Positions 11,655 through 20,144 of a DNA stretch of 64,000 nucleotides are shown in pieces (the stretch's first letter is position 1; every line of letters starts with the position of its first letter). Where the stretch lies: positions 558,001 through 622,000 of the forward strand of contig NZ_JAFFSU010000001.1 in the NCBI RefSeq assembly GCF_017948455.1, in the 5' to 3' direction. The position numbers and the translations under genes are program-made. The stretch comes from Streptomyces sp. GESEQ-4. GTDB taxonomy: Bacteria > Actinomycetota > Actinomycetes > Streptomycetales > Streptomycetaceae. Below the pieces are notes generated by a model. That model was not told the DNA's origin. It made no database searches and saw only the letters and a program-made list of their open reading frames with translations.

Positions 11655-11829
11655 GGCATTCCGTTCTTCGGTCGGCCAACTCATGTGCGGCCCAGTCAAC
11701 ACCGGTCCGCACGGGTTTCACCCCTACCCCGTGCCCTGAACCCGCCGTGTCCATTACTTCGGCGGTAATCGCCCGGCCCGGCCGCCTCCGGCACAGTCGT
11801 GACCGACCCCGCCGGACGAGAGGCCCACC

Positions 11830-12264
11830 ATGACGAAGACCACCGACACGACGACCCGCGCCGTGGTGGAGGAACTGCTGCTGCGGATCGGTCAGGGCGA
11901 CGCGGAGCGCATCGCCGAGTTGTACGCCGACCGGGCCGACTGGAAGCTGAGCTGGCCCGAGAACGAGCACGGCCGCACCGCCACCCCGTGGATCCGGCCC
12001 CGCGCGACCCGCGCCGACGCGGCCGCCCACTACCGGGAGCTTGCCGCACATCACGTCCCCGGCGAGGCCGCCACGGAGATCAAGCGCGTCCTGGTGGACG
12101 GCGCCGACGCCGTGGTGCTCGGCGAGATCCGGCAGACCGCCAAAGCCACCGGGCGCCCGTATCGCGCCAGATTCGCCCTGCACCTCACCATCGAGGACGG
12201 GCTGGTCGTCCGGCACCACGTGTACGAGGACAGTCTCGCCGTCGCCCGCGCCTTCGCGCCGTGA
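11830..12264 (+). CDS. SnoaL-like / NTF2-fold protein
   Basis: A 144-residue protein with the cone-shaped NTF2 fold pattern: an N-terminal helix followed by a catalytic-pocket start (LLLRIGQGDAERIAELYADRADWKL), then beta strands ending VRHHVYEDSLAVARAFAP. The family covers polyketide cyclases, ketosteroid isomerase-like enzymes and many uncharacterised stress proteins. No clear catalytic pair can be picked. GAGAGG lies upstream of the ATG. Convergent with the LysE exporter. Confidence 0.8.
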   Translation: MTKTTDTTTRAVVEELLLRIGQGDAERIAELYADRADWKLSWPENEHGRTATPWIRPRATRADAAAHYRELAAHHVPGEAATEIKRVLVDGADAVVLGEIRQTAKATGRPYRARFALHLTIEDGLVVRHHVYEDSLAVARAFAP

Positions 12265-12276
12265 CGCCGGTACCCG

Positions 12277-12909
12277 TCACGCGGGCGTCGCCACCATCCG
12301 TACGGCGAGCGCCAGCATCACCGCGCTCGACACCAGCGCCGTCGCCAGTCGGCCCCGCCGCCCGGTCAGCGCCCGGCCGAGCAGCGCGCCGCTCCCGGCG
12401 AGCAGCAGTTGCCAGCTCGCGGACGCGAGGAAGGCGGCCAGCACGAACACCGCCTGATCGAGGGGCGGCACCGGGTCCGCCGTCCGGGTGCCGAGCACGA
12501 GGGCGGCGAAGTAGATGACGGTGGTGGGGTTGAGCAGCGTGATGCCGAGCAGCCCGAGATACGCCCGCGCGGGGCTCGGGGGAGGGGACGCGGACCGGGT
12601 GGTGAGCCGACGGCCCCGGTAGCGGCGTACGGCCGTGACCGCGCCCCAGACCGCCAGCGCGATCAGCACCAGCACGGACGCCCAGCGCAGCGGCACCAGA
12701 GCCGGCTCCAGCGCGACGGCGAGCGCGGAGCCGCCGGCCATGGCCGCCAGCGCATAGATCCCGTCGGCCGTCGCGACGCCGAGGGCGGCGCTGGAACCGA
12801 TGCGCAGCGAGGTACGGGCGGAGAGGGAAACGAGGTAGGCCCCGACGGCACCGACCGGTACGGCGATGCCGTAGCCCGCGATCAGCCCCGCGACGAGTGC
12901 GCCGGTCAT
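12277..12909 (-). CDS. LysE-family amino-acid/metabolite exporter
   Basis: A 210-residue membrane protein with six predicted helices. The family signature is seen in the N-terminal GLIAGYGIAVPVGAVGAYLV, in GVATADGIYALAAM, and in the fourth-helix LLGITLLNPTTVIYFAAL. LysE/RhtB members export amino acids or related small molecules. The ATG at 12909 is chosen because the hydrophobic first helix begins directly after it; the open frame further upstream is not membrane-like. It has no adjacent LysG-type regulator. Confidence 0.87.
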   Translation of the reverse strand: MTGALVAGLIAGYGIAVPVGAVGAYLVSLSARTSLRIGSSAALGVATADGIYALAAMAGGSALAVALEPALVPLRWASVLVLIALAVWGAVTAVRRYRGRRLTTRSASPPPSPARAYLGLLGITLLNPTTVIYFAALVLGTRTADPVPPLDQAVFVLAAFLASASWQLLLAGSGALLGRALTGRRGRLATALVSSAVMLALAVRMVATPA

Positions 12910-13207
12910 GACGCGGGAAGCGTCGACCTCCGGGGGCAGCCGGGCTGCTGCTGGTACCGCACCGGACGAACGGCGACGGTCGACGGCAGCGAGGAACGGG
13001 TCATAGGCATGGCCGGATTCTGCGGGCGGCGACCGCGTACCGACAAGCGAATTTCCCCGCGGCGCTACGTCGTGGCATCGGGACGACGGCGATCCCCGGC
13101 CATATCGAGCGGCCGGGTGATCTGGCCGAACTTGATGTGGCCGGAGTAGATGCCCAGGGCATCCAATGGCGGACGGAACGAGGCACTCCATCGTCTGCGA
13201 GGCCCCC

Positions 13208-14395
13208 ATGACGCAAACGGAACCCGTCGCCTTCCCGCAGGACCGGACCTGCCCCTATCAGCCGCCCACCGCCTACGACCCGCTGCGCGCCACCCGCCCC
13301 CTCGCCCGGATCACGCTCTACGACGGCCGCCCGGCCTGGCTGGTCACCGGCCACGCCCTCGCCCGCGACCTGCTCGCCGACCCCCGTCTGTCGAGCGACC
13401 GCACCCACCCCGACTTCCCGGCGGCCACCGCCCGTTTCGCGGGGGTCCGCGATCGCAGGACCGCACTGCTGGGCGTCGACGACCCCGAGCACCGCACCCA
13501 GCGGCGCAAGGTGATCCCCGGATTCACCCTCAGGCGTGCCGCCGAACTCCGCCCGCGGATCGGACAGATCGTGGACGAGCGGCTCGACGCGATGATCGCG
13601 CAGGGACCGCCCGCCGACCTGGTGACCGCCTTCGCGCTACCCGTGCCCTCGATGGTGATCTGCGCGCTGCTCGGCGTCCCCTACGCCGACCACGACTTCT
13701 TCGAGGAACAGTCACGACGGCTGCTGCGCGGCCCGGCGGCCGCCGACACGCAGGACGCGCGCGCCCGACTGGAGGCGTACCTCGGCGAGTTGATCGACCG
13801 CAAGCAGACCGAGCCCGGCGACGGCCTCCTCGACGACCTCGTCCACCTGGGCGACGGGACGCCGACCCGGCAGGAGCTGATCTCCCTGGCCGTCATCCTG
13901 CTCGTCGCGGGCCACGAGACGACCGCCAACATGATCTCGCTCGGCACCTACACCCTCCTCCAACACCCCGAACGCCTGGCCGAGTTGCGTGCGGACCCGG
14001 CCCTGCTCCCCACCGCGGTCGAGGAACTGCTGCGCCTGCTGTCGATCGCGGACGGGCTGCTGCGCCGCGCCACCGAGGACATGGAAGTGGACGGCACCAA
14101 GATCCGTGAAGGCGACGGCGTCCTCTTCTCGACCTCCGTCATCAACCGCGACGAATCCGTCTACGCCGATCCCGACATCCTGGACTGGCACCGCCCGGCC
14201 CGCCACCACGTCGCGTTCGGCTTCGGCATCCACCAGTGTCTGGGGCAGAACCTGGCTCGCGCCGAGCTGGAGATCGCCCTGCACGCCCTGCTCGACCGCC
14301 TGCCCGAGCTGCGTCTGGCCGCCCCGGCGGACGCGATCCCCTTCAAACCCGGCGACACGGTCCAGGGGATGCTGGAACTCCCCGTGACCTGGTAA
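13208..14395 (+). CDS. Cytochrome P450 (CYP105-like)
   Basis: A 395-residue soluble bacterial P450. The heme-binding motif FGFGIHQCLGQ places the ligand cysteine at residue 344. The oxygen-activation helix has AGHETT near residue 235 and the K-helix ExxR is EELLR. The start at 13208 follows GCGAGG and matches the usual CYP105 N-terminus; an in-frame ATG at 13166 is less likely. The ferredoxin gene 12 bp downstream is the probable electron donor. A detoxification or tailoring role is possible, but no biosynthetic cluster surrounds it. Confidence 0.93.
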   Translation: MTQTEPVAFPQDRTCPYQPPTAYDPLRATRPLARITLYDGRPAWLVTGHALARDLLADPRLSSDRTHPDFPAATARFAGVRDRRTALLGVDDPEHRTQRRKVIPGFTLRRAAELRPRIGQIVDERLDAMIAQGPPADLVTAFALPVPSMVICALLGVPYADHDFFEEQSRRLLRGPAAADTQDARARLEAYLGELIDRKQTEPGDGLLDDLVHLGDGTPTRQELISLAVILLVAGHETTANMISLGTYTLLQHPERLAELRADPALLPTAVEELLRLLSIADGLLRRATEDMEVDGTKIREGDGVLFSTSVINRDESVYADPDILDWHRPARHHVAFGFGIHQCLGQNLARAELEIALHALLDRLPELRLAAPADAIPFKPGDTVQGMLELPVTW

Positions 14396-14407
14396 GAGGC
14401 TCCCCTC

Positions 14408-14608
14408 ATGCACATCGACATCGACACGGACGTCTGCATCGGCGCGGGCATGTGTGCCCTGACCGCCCCGGACGCCTTCACCCAGGACGACGACGGATTC
14501 AGCACCCTGCTGCCGGGCAAGGAGGACGGCGGCGGCGACCCCCTGGTGCGGGAGGCGGCCCGGGCCTGCCCGGTCAGCGCCATCACGGTGTCCGACACCG
14601 GGAGTTGA
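14408..14608 (+). CDS. [3Fe-4S] ferredoxin, P450 redox partner
   Basis: A 66-residue ferredoxin with cysteines in DVCIGAGMCALTAP and in RACPVSAI. The second-position cysteine of a 4Fe motif is replaced by Gly/Ala, the pattern of the 3Fe-4S ferredoxins that serve Streptomyces P450s. It follows the P450 gene by 12 bp and is surely cotranscribed. The ferredoxin reductase is not in the window. Convergent with the TetR gene that follows. Confidence 0.93.
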   Translation: MHIDIDTDVCIGAGMCALTAPDAFTQDDDGFSTLLPGKEDGGGDPLVREAARACPVSAITVSDTGS

Positions 14609-14621
14609 CCCCGGCCCGCCG

Positions 14622-15176
14622 TCACTCGCAGGACGCGAACAACAGCCGTACCGCCTCCCGTGCCTGAGCCGCGGGCGCCGTGCTCCCGGTGATCCCCGCC
14701 GTGACCATGGCGCCCTCGGCCAGCAGATACACGGCCGAGGCGAACGCGGAGTCCCGCCCCGCGTCGGCCACCAGCCCTCCGACGTAGTCCCGGAACGCCT
14801 CCTTGTGCGCCCGGACCCGCTCCGCCACCCGGGTGGACGTCGCGCCCAGCTCGCCGTACGAGTTGATCCACGCGCAGCCGCGGAAACCGGGCTCCCCGAA
14901 CCACCGCTCCAGCCAGTCGAAGACGGCGAGAATCCGCTGCTCGGGATCCTCGTGACGTTGCACGAATTCGGCCAGCCGCCCGCGCCAGCGCACGTCCCGG
15001 CGCTCCAGATACGCCTCGACCAACCGCTCCTTCGCCGGGAAGAGCTGGTAGAGCCGCTTGAGCGAGACGCCCGACGCGCCGCGGATGTCGTCCATTCCGA
15101 CGGACTGGATGCCCCGCCCGTAGAACAGCTCCTCGGCCGCGTCCAGTGCCTGCTCCCGGGCGGCTGCGCTGTCCAT
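14622..15176 (-). CDS. TetR-family transcriptional regulator
   Basis: A 184-residue repressor with an N-terminal HTH (GRGIQSVGMDDIRGASGVS and LKRLYQLFPAKERL, about residues 20-55) and a helical ligand domain containing RGCAWINSYGELG. It is divergent from the DUF1348 gene. The 92-bp gap holds two identical-arm palindromes, so it most likely represses both itself and the DUF1348-flavoprotein pair. Ligand unknown. Confidence 0.92.
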   Translation of the reverse strand: MDSAAAREQALDAAEELFYGRGIQSVGMDDIRGASGVSLKRLYQLFPAKERLVEAYLERRDVRWRGRLAEFVQRHEDPEQRILAVFDWLERWFGEPGFRGCAWINSYGELGATSTRVAERVRAHKEAFRDYVGGLVADAGRDSAFASAVYLLAEGAMVTAGITGSTAPAAQAREAVRLLFASCE

Positions 15177-15197
15177 GGGACGACCACTCCTTGACGT

Positions 15198-15249
15198 GAG
15201 AACGAGCGTTCTCCTACCGTAGCAGTCAGCTCGGAGAACGCACGTTCTC
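15198..15249. promoter_or_regulatory. Pair of TetR operator palindromes
   Basis: GAGAACGAGCGTTCTC (15198-15213) and GAGAACGCACGTTCTC (15234-15249) are perfect dyads except for the central two bases, with centres 36 bp apart. They occupy the divergent gap between the TetR gene and the DUF1348 gene, as expected for an autoregulator that also controls its neighbour. Confidence 0.85.
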
Positions 15250-15268
15250 CGCTGATGGAGGAGACACC

Positions 15269-15727
15269 GTGACCGCCCGACCGCCCCTGCCGCCGTTCAC
15301 CCGGGAGACCGCCGCACAGAAGGTCCAGGCCGCCGAGGACGCCTGGAACAGCCGCGACCCGCAGCGGGTCTCGCTCGCCTACTCGCCGGACTCGGTCTGG
15401 CGCAACCGCGACACCTTCGTCACCGGCCGCGCGCAGATCGTCGACTTCCTCACCGCCAAGTGGGAGCGCGAGCGGGACTACGCGCTGCGCAAGGACCTGT
15501 GGGCCTTCGACGGCGACCGCATCGCGGTCCGCTTCCAGTACGAGTGCCGGGACACGGACGGCCAGTGGTGGCGTTCGTACGGCAACGAGCTCTGGGAGTT
15601 CGACGCGAACGGGCTGATGACCCGGAGGGAGGCCAGCATCAACGACGTACCGATCGAGGAGCGGGAGCGGCGGATCTTCGGCGCCCGGCCCGAAACCGAA
15701 CGCGGGCGGTCCTTCCCGGTTGAGTAG
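15269..15727 (+). CDS. DUF1348 / NTF2-like protein
   Basis: A 152-residue protein of the nuclear-transport-factor-2-like superfamily, DUF1348 group. The family pattern is clear: [20 protein letters not shown], then SVWRNRD and [19 protein letters not shown], then [10 protein letters not shown] and [13 protein letters not shown]. It is compact and soluble, of unknown biochemical role. The GTG at 15269 follows GGAGGAG at good spacing. It probably forms an operon with the flavoprotein gene 9 bp downstream and is likely repressed by the divergent TetR. Confidence 0.9.
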   Translation: MTARPPLPPFTRETAAQKVQAAEDAWNSRDPQRVSLAYSPDSVWRNRDTFVTGRAQIVDFLTAKWERERDYALRKDLWAFDGDRIAVRFQYECRDTDGQWWRSYGNELWEFDANGLMTRREASINDVPIEERERRIFGARPETERGRSFPVE

Positions 15728-15736
15728 GGTTCCCGG

Positions 15737-16267
15737 GTGACCGAACAGGACGGGAAGCCCTTCCTCTACGTCGTCGTCTGCGCGGCCGGGATCGCGGCGG
15801 ACGTCAGCAAGCTGATCACCGCCGCGCAGGAACGGGACTGGGAGGTCGGCGTCATCGCGACCCCCGTCGCCCTGAACGGCTTCTTCGACACCGCCGCGGT
15901 CGAGACGCAGACCGGGCGCCGGATCCGCTCCGCCTGGCGAACCCCGGGCGATCCCCGCCCGTTCCCGCCGCCCGACGCCGTCGTGGCCGCGCCCGTCACC
16001 TTCAACACCGTCAACAAGTGGGCGGCGGGCCTCGCCGACACCCTCGCCGTGGCCACCCTGTGCGAGGCGTACGGCCTCGGCGTCCCGATCGCCGCCCTGC
16101 CCTGCGTGTCCGACGCGCTGGCCGCCCACCCCGCCTACCAGGACAGCCTCATCCGGCTGCGCGGCATGGGCGTCCGCTTCGGCGAGCCCTACTCCGGGGA
16201 GCCGGACGAGCACGGCAGGCGGCCGGAGTTCCGCTGGGAACACGCACTCGACCTCGTGGAGCGCTGA
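15737..16267 (+). CDS. Flavoprotein, phosphopantothenoylcysteine decarboxylase-like fold
   Basis: A 176-residue Rossmann-like flavoprotein. It begins YVVVCAAGIAADVSKL and carries AAPVTFNTVNKWAAGLADTLAV, the typical PxxxNT-type FMN/substrate loop of the HFCD family. Members decarboxylate terminal cysteines or act as uncharacterised flavoproteins; no peptide substrate lies nearby. It starts at GTG 15737, 9 bp after DUF1348, and stops 1 bp before the convergent secreted-protein gene. Confidence 0.85.
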   Translation: MTEQDGKPFLYVVVCAAGIAADVSKLITAAQERDWEVGVIATPVALNGFFDTAAVETQTGRRIRSAWRTPGDPRPFPPPDAVVAAPVTFNTVNKWAAGLADTLAVATLCEAYGLGVPIAALPCVSDALAAHPAYQDSLIRLRGMGVRFGEPYSGEPDEHGRRPEFRWEHALDLVER

Positions 16268-16268
16268 C

Positions 16269-17108
16269 CTATCGGCAGCCGACCGTCGGCCCCACGAGCA
16301 TGCCGCCCGTGTACACGGCCTGGCCCTGCGGCATCCAGTAGCCCAGTTTGGAGACGACGGTGGAGCACCTGTCCGGCACCGCGACCCGCACGACGACCTT
16401 GGCCGGACGCCCGGGCTGAAGGTCGGTGAGCGCGCAGTCGAGGGCGTGGAGCTGACGGGTTGTCGACGGATGGCGGCCGATCAGCGGATTGACGCAGCGG
16501 GCGTCGGACGTGGTCAGCTCCACCCCTGACGCCTCCTCCCCGATGAGCCCGAAACGCGCGCTGCCGTCGCCGCGGTCGCTGTCCCGCGACACGGTGTACG
16601 TCAGCGTGGACACCGAGCCTGACCGCAGCGTGGTGCCGTCGCCCCGGACGCTGTGCGTCGGCTCCGGCTTCGGCGCGGTCAGGGTGAGCGTGGCGCGGAC
16701 GGTGCCGCGCAGGTCCACACCGGCGGGCGCGGACCGTACCCGGACGTCTGCCTCGATGTCGTAGGTCCCCGGGCCCGGGTAGGCGTGCGAACCGGGAAGC
16801 GGCCCCGACGCCACCGTCGCCCCGTCGCGGCGGGCCGTCCAGGTGCCCGAGGTGAGACAGGCAGAGCGGCGGCAGGTCGCGGGCGCCGAGACCGCCATCA
16901 TCGGGGTGCCGCTGCCCGTGCACAGGCTGACCGAGGCCTGCTGCCCGCCCGGTCCGCGCAGGGTTCCCGCGGGTGCGCACAGGGTGGCCGGGGGCTCGGC
17001 CGGCGGGGCCTGCTCCGGGATCGGCCGCCCCCAGGCCGGCGAGACGACGGCGAGCACCAGCACCGCGGCCCCGAAAAGTGTCCTCAGCGTTGTCGGACGT
17101 GTTCGCAC
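16269..17108 (-). CDS. Secreted protein of unknown function with Sec signal peptide
   Basis: A 279-residue protein beginning with a signal peptide (RTRPTTLRTLFGAAVLVLAV, cleavage probably after SPAWG). The mature part is rich in beta-type sequence with cysteines at several places (LCAPAG, LCTGSG, CRRSACLTSG). No domain is recognised. The middle repeats the pattern of immunoglobulin-like adhesion or carbohydrate-binding modules, but this is only an impression. The GTG at 17108 has GGGAGG 5 bases upstream, which settles the start. Same strand as the GH114-like lipoprotein gene behind it, with a 122-bp gap. Confidence 0.75.
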   Translation of the reverse strand: MRTRPTTLRTLFGAAVLVLAVVSPAWGRPIPEQAPPAEPPATLCAPAGTLRGPGGQQASVSLCTGSGTPMMAVSAPATCRRSACLTSGTWTARRDGATVASGPLPGSHAYPGPGTYDIEADVRVRSAPAGVDLRGTVRATLTLTAPKPEPTHSVRGDGTTLRSGSVSTLTYTVSRDSDRGDGSARFGLIGEEASGVELTTSDARCVNPLIGRHPSTTRQLHALDCALTDLQPGRPAKVVVRVAVPDRCSTVVSKLGYWMPQGQAVYTGGMLVGPTVGCR

Positions 17109-17230
17109 CCTGTGCCTCCCGCACGGCCCCGACCGGCCGGACGCCGGTCGTCTGCGCCGAGAATGCGGGACCCCGCGGACCGCCCGACGACTCCCACGCC
17201 GGGCGGTCACCTGCAGGCAGCAACGGGTGT

Positions 17231-18037
17231 TCAGCGCGTCCGGCGGACGTAGCCCTCGCTGCCCGGAGTCGACACCATCACGTCCCGGCGCACGATGCTC
17301 AGCCGGTCGCCGAAGTCCGAAAGAGCCTTCCGCAGGCCGCTGTCGGTGTACTCGACGTCGACCACCCGGTCGTCGAAGGCCTCGGCGTACACTCCGCACT
17401 CGTCGTACTGACCGCACTCCTCCGCGACCGCGAAATCGAGCCCTGCCTTCTTCCGCTGCCCGGCCAGCTCCACGGTGTTCTTCTGGCCGATGGCGAGGTG
17501 CCGGGCGTGGGCATGCTGCGAAAGCAGGGCGATGAAAGCGGTCGCGTCGTTCGCGGTGAGCAGGCCGTCCGAGCGGGTGTAGCTGTCGTAGTTGTCCGGC
17601 TCGACGGCGTCGAAGCCCTTGTCGGCGCAGCCGTCGATCCACTCGCCCACCCGCGTGGCGATCCGCTCGCGCTTGGCCGCCGTACCGATGTCGAGCAGCG
17701 CCTCGTCCCAGTCCTCGTCGACGACCACCTCGCCGTCCGCGTCGCGCAGCAGCAGGTCGGCGGGCCACGACCGCTCGGCGTCCGGCTGGGCCTGGAAGGC
17801 GTTGACGTAGCAGATGTTGTACAGGCCGGGCGCGGGGGACGCCGTACGGTCGCGGGCGACGATGCGGACGCCGGACGGGGGCTTGTAGGGGCCGCCGATC
17901 TGGTAGTCGAAGCCGGCGTTGCGTGGCGGGAGGCGCACCTGTGAGGACGTGGCCTCTTCGGAGGACCCACAGGCCGTCATGGCGAGGGAGAGGAGGCCCG
18001 CGACGGTGGCGAGAGCCGCGACGCGGGGGACAGTCAT
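17231..18037 (-). CDS. Lipoprotein of the endo-alpha-1,4-polygalactosaminidase-like (GH114) group
   Basis: A 268-residue exported lipoprotein. The signal ends in a lipobox LAMTAC near residue 23. The body resembles the GH114/TM1410 family: FDYQIGGPYKPP, YNICYVNAFQAQ, GEWIDGCADKGFDAVEPDNYD (the acidic WIDGxxxxGFDAVEPDN stretch carries candidate catalytic Asp/Glu), and AIGQKNTVEL. Members are believed to cleave galactosaminogalactan-type polymers. ATG 18037 gives the best signal peptide; a start at 18064 is also open. Divergent from the aldo/keto reductase. Confidence 0.82.
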   Translation of the reverse strand: MTVPRVAALATVAGLLSLAMTACGSSEEATSSQVRLPPRNAGFDYQIGGPYKPPSGVRIVARDRTASPAPGLYNICYVNAFQAQPDAERSWPADLLLRDADGEVVVDEDWDEALLDIGTAAKRERIATRVGEWIDGCADKGFDAVEPDNYDSYTRSDGLLTANDATAFIALLSQHAHARHLAIGQKNTVELAGQRKKAGLDFAVAEECGQYDECGVYAEAFDDRVVDVEYTDSGLRKALSDFGDRLSIVRRDVMVSTPGSEGYVRRTR

Positions 18038-18196
18038 TCCGTTGTGCGGCACGTCGGTGATCAAATCGCCCGCGGGCCAGGGCCGTCAAGCGGGGATCGC
18101 GCTGTCCGGAGGGCATCGATGGGGGAGGGGCGGGCGGGACGGACGACGTACGCTCCCCTCTGTAGCCAGCCACCCCCGAAGGCAGGAGCAGCAACG

Positions 18197-19165
18197 ATGC
18201 AGTACGTGAAGCTCGGTTCGACGGGCCTGGACGTCTCGCGGATCTGTCTGGGCTGCATGACCTACGGCCTGCCGGACCGCGGCGTGCACGAGTGGACCCT
18301 CGACGAGGAGGCGTCGCGCCCGCTGATCCGGCAGGCGCTGGATGCCGGGATCAACTTCTTCGACACCGCGAACGTCTACTCCGACGGCACGAGCGAGGAG
18401 ATCGTCGGCAAGGCGCTGCGGGACTTCGCCCAGCGCGACGAGATCGTGCTGGCGACGAAGGTCAACGGCCGGATGCGGCCCGGCCCCAACGGCGGCGGCC
18501 TCTCCCGCAAGGCGATCATGGCGGAGATCGACCACAGCCTCAGCCGCCTCGGCACCGACTACGTCGACCTCTACCAGATCCACCGCTTCGACCGGCACAC
18601 GCCGGTCGAGGAGACGATGGAGGCGCTGCACGACCTGGTGAAGGCGGGCAAGGTCCGCTACATCGGGGCGAGTTCGATGTACGCGTGGCAGTTCTCGAAG
18701 ATGCAGTACACGGCCGAGCGGCACGGCTGGACCAAGTTCGTCTCCATGCAGAACCACTACAACCTCCTCTACCGCGAGGAGGAGCGCGAGATGCTGCCCC
18801 TCTGCGCCGACCAGGGCGTCGGCGTACTGCCCTGGAGCCCTCTCGCCCGCGGCCGCCTCACCCGCGACTGGGGCACGGTCACCGAGCGCAGCGCGGGCGA
18901 CAACTTCGGCAGCCGCCTCTATCCCGAGAGCGACCGCACGGTGGTGGAGTCGGTGACGCGCATCGCGAACGACCGCGGCGTCCCGCGCGCCCAGGTAGCC
19001 CTCGCCTGGCTGCTCCACCAGGACACCGTCGCGGCACCGATCGTCGGCGCGGCCAAGCCACAGCACATCGAGGACGCGGCGGCGGCAGTCGAACTCCGGC
19101 TCAGCGACAAGGAGATCGAGGAGCTGGAGCAGCCGTATGCTCCGCATCCAATCATCGGCCACTGA
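18197..19165 (+). CDS. Aldo/keto reductase
   Basis: A 322-residue (beta/alpha)8 NADPH-dependent reductase. The catalytic tetrad is visible: Asp and Tyr in INFFDTANVYSDGTSE, Lys in LATKVNGR, His in LYQIHRFD. Coenzyme-binding WSPLARGRL and the C-terminal IVGAAKPQHIEDA are typical of the YajO/AKR11-12-type group. The start at 18197 follows GGAG at about 8 bases. The substrate is unknown. A repeat element with a hairpin begins directly after its stop and separates it from the convergent PhyH gene. Confidence 0.93.
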   Translation: MQYVKLGSTGLDVSRICLGCMTYGLPDRGVHEWTLDEEASRPLIRQALDAGINFFDTANVYSDGTSEEIVGKALRDFAQRDEIVLATKVNGRMRPGPNGGGLSRKAIMAEIDHSLSRLGTDYVDLYQIHRFDRHTPVEETMEALHDLVKAGKVRYIGASSMYAWQFSKMQYTAERHGWTKFVSMQNHYNLLYREEEREMLPLCADQGVGVLPWSPLARGRLTRDWGTVTERSAGDNFGSRLYPESDRTVVESVTRIANDRGVPRAQVALAWLLHQDTVAAPIVGAAKPQHIEDAAAAVELRLSDKEIEELEQPYAPHPIIGH

Positions 19166-19256
19166 AGCGCCCCTTCAGGGGCGCGGGGCTGTATCGATAT
19201 GCGGCTCCGCCGCGTGGGCGCGATCAGCCCCCACGAACCCGCAGCCAACAGACGGC
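19166..19256 (+). repeat. Post-stop intergenic repeat, copy B
   Basis: Starts at the base after the aldo/keto reductase stop with AGCGCCCCTTCAGGGGCGC. It continues GGGGCTGTATCGATATGCGG and fills the whole convergent gap. Shares its second half with copy C. Confidence 0.7.
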
Positions 19257-20075
19257 CTAATGGGGCCCGTGCGCCGCGAATGCGTTGCCGCACGGCCCCG
19301 CCCCCTCGCTCTCCGGCAGCCGCACCCGCTCTCCGCTCATCGTCAGCGTGCGGTAGTGCTGACCGATGCGCTCGGCCGACCGGCCGACGTAGTGGGCGAT
19401 GAAGGACCGCCGGAAGCGATCGGCGGTGTGATTCGGCTGTGAGCCGTGCACCAGGCTGCCGTTGAAGAACAGGACGTCCCCCGGCTCCATGTCGACGGGC
19501 ACGGGCGACAGACCGGGCGGCGGCGGCACGTACTCCCGTGCGAAGGACAGGTCCTCGTCCGCCTCCTCGGGACAGAAGATGTCCATCCGGTGCGTGCCCG
19601 GCACGATCTCCAGCCCGCCGTTGTCCCGGTCGATCACATCGCAGGCGATCCACGCGGCCACGCAGGTGCCCGGCTCGACCCGCAGATAGAAGTTGTCCTG
19701 GTGCAGCGCCTGACCCCGGGCGCCCGGCGGCTTGAAGTAGAACATGCTCTGCGCGGCCAGCACCTCCTCGTCCAGCAGCACCTCCAGCACCTCACGCAAC
19801 CGGGCATCCAGCAGCACGCTCCGCGCCAGGTCGTTGATCACATGCGGGTGCATCACCCTCGGGTGGGTGAGCAGCGGGTCGGTGGACGGACGCGGCTCGA
19901 AATGCCCCGGCACCGGCCCGGCCGCGTGCAGCGCCGAGAACTGCGCGCACAACCGGTCGATCTCGTCGTGGCCGAACAGCTTCCGTACGACCGTGAAGCC
20001 GTCCTCCCGGAAGCGGTTCAGGCCTGCCTCGGTCAGGATGGGAGCGCCGGCGGCGCCGATGTCCGTGGCTGTCAT
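19257..20075 (-). CDS. Phytanoyl-CoA dioxygenase (PhyH) family protein
   Basis: A 272-residue 2-oxoglutarate/Fe(II) dioxygenase-like protein. The metal triad is visible as H-x-D in ALHQDNFY near residue 130 and a distal His in SLVHGSQPNHTADRFRRSF, where the Arg is the 2-oxoglutarate anchor. DNGGLEIVPGTHR is typical of the family. GAGGAG lies 8 bases before the ATG at 20075. The gene is divergent from the AraC regulator at 20145 with only 69 bp between them, so the regulator probably controls it. Substrate unknown; relatives hydroxylate small molecules including ectoine. Confidence 0.9.
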   Translation of the reverse strand: MTATDIGAAGAPILTEAGLNRFREDGFTVVRKLFGHDEIDRLCAQFSALHAAGPVPGHFEPRPSTDPLLTHPRVMHPHVINDLARSVLLDARLREVLEVLLDEEVLAAQSMFYFKPPGARGQALHQDNFYLRVEPGTCVAAWIACDVIDRDNGGLEIVPGTHRMDIFCPEEADEDLSFAREYVPPPPGLSPVPVDMEPGDVLFFNGSLVHGSQPNHTADRFRRSFIAHYVGRSAERIGQHYRTLTMSGERVRLPESEGAGPCGNAFAAHGPH

Positions 20076-20144
20076 GCGTCCACTCCTCGGTCGGGTGTCC
20101 TCGGTACGACACGCTAGGCCGCAGGGTGCTTCAGGAGGATGCCC

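Noticed and set aside
13040..13150. A short reverse frame reading LGIYSGHIKFGQITRPLD near the P450 start
   Set aside because: It looks protein-like over about 35 codons but has no start, no ribosome site and no family I can name; possibly another gene remnant.
13712..16243. An 843-codon reverse open frame
   Set aside because: It spans the P450, ferredoxin, TetR and DUF1348 genes in other frames. Only the real genes have recognisable domains and ribosome sites.
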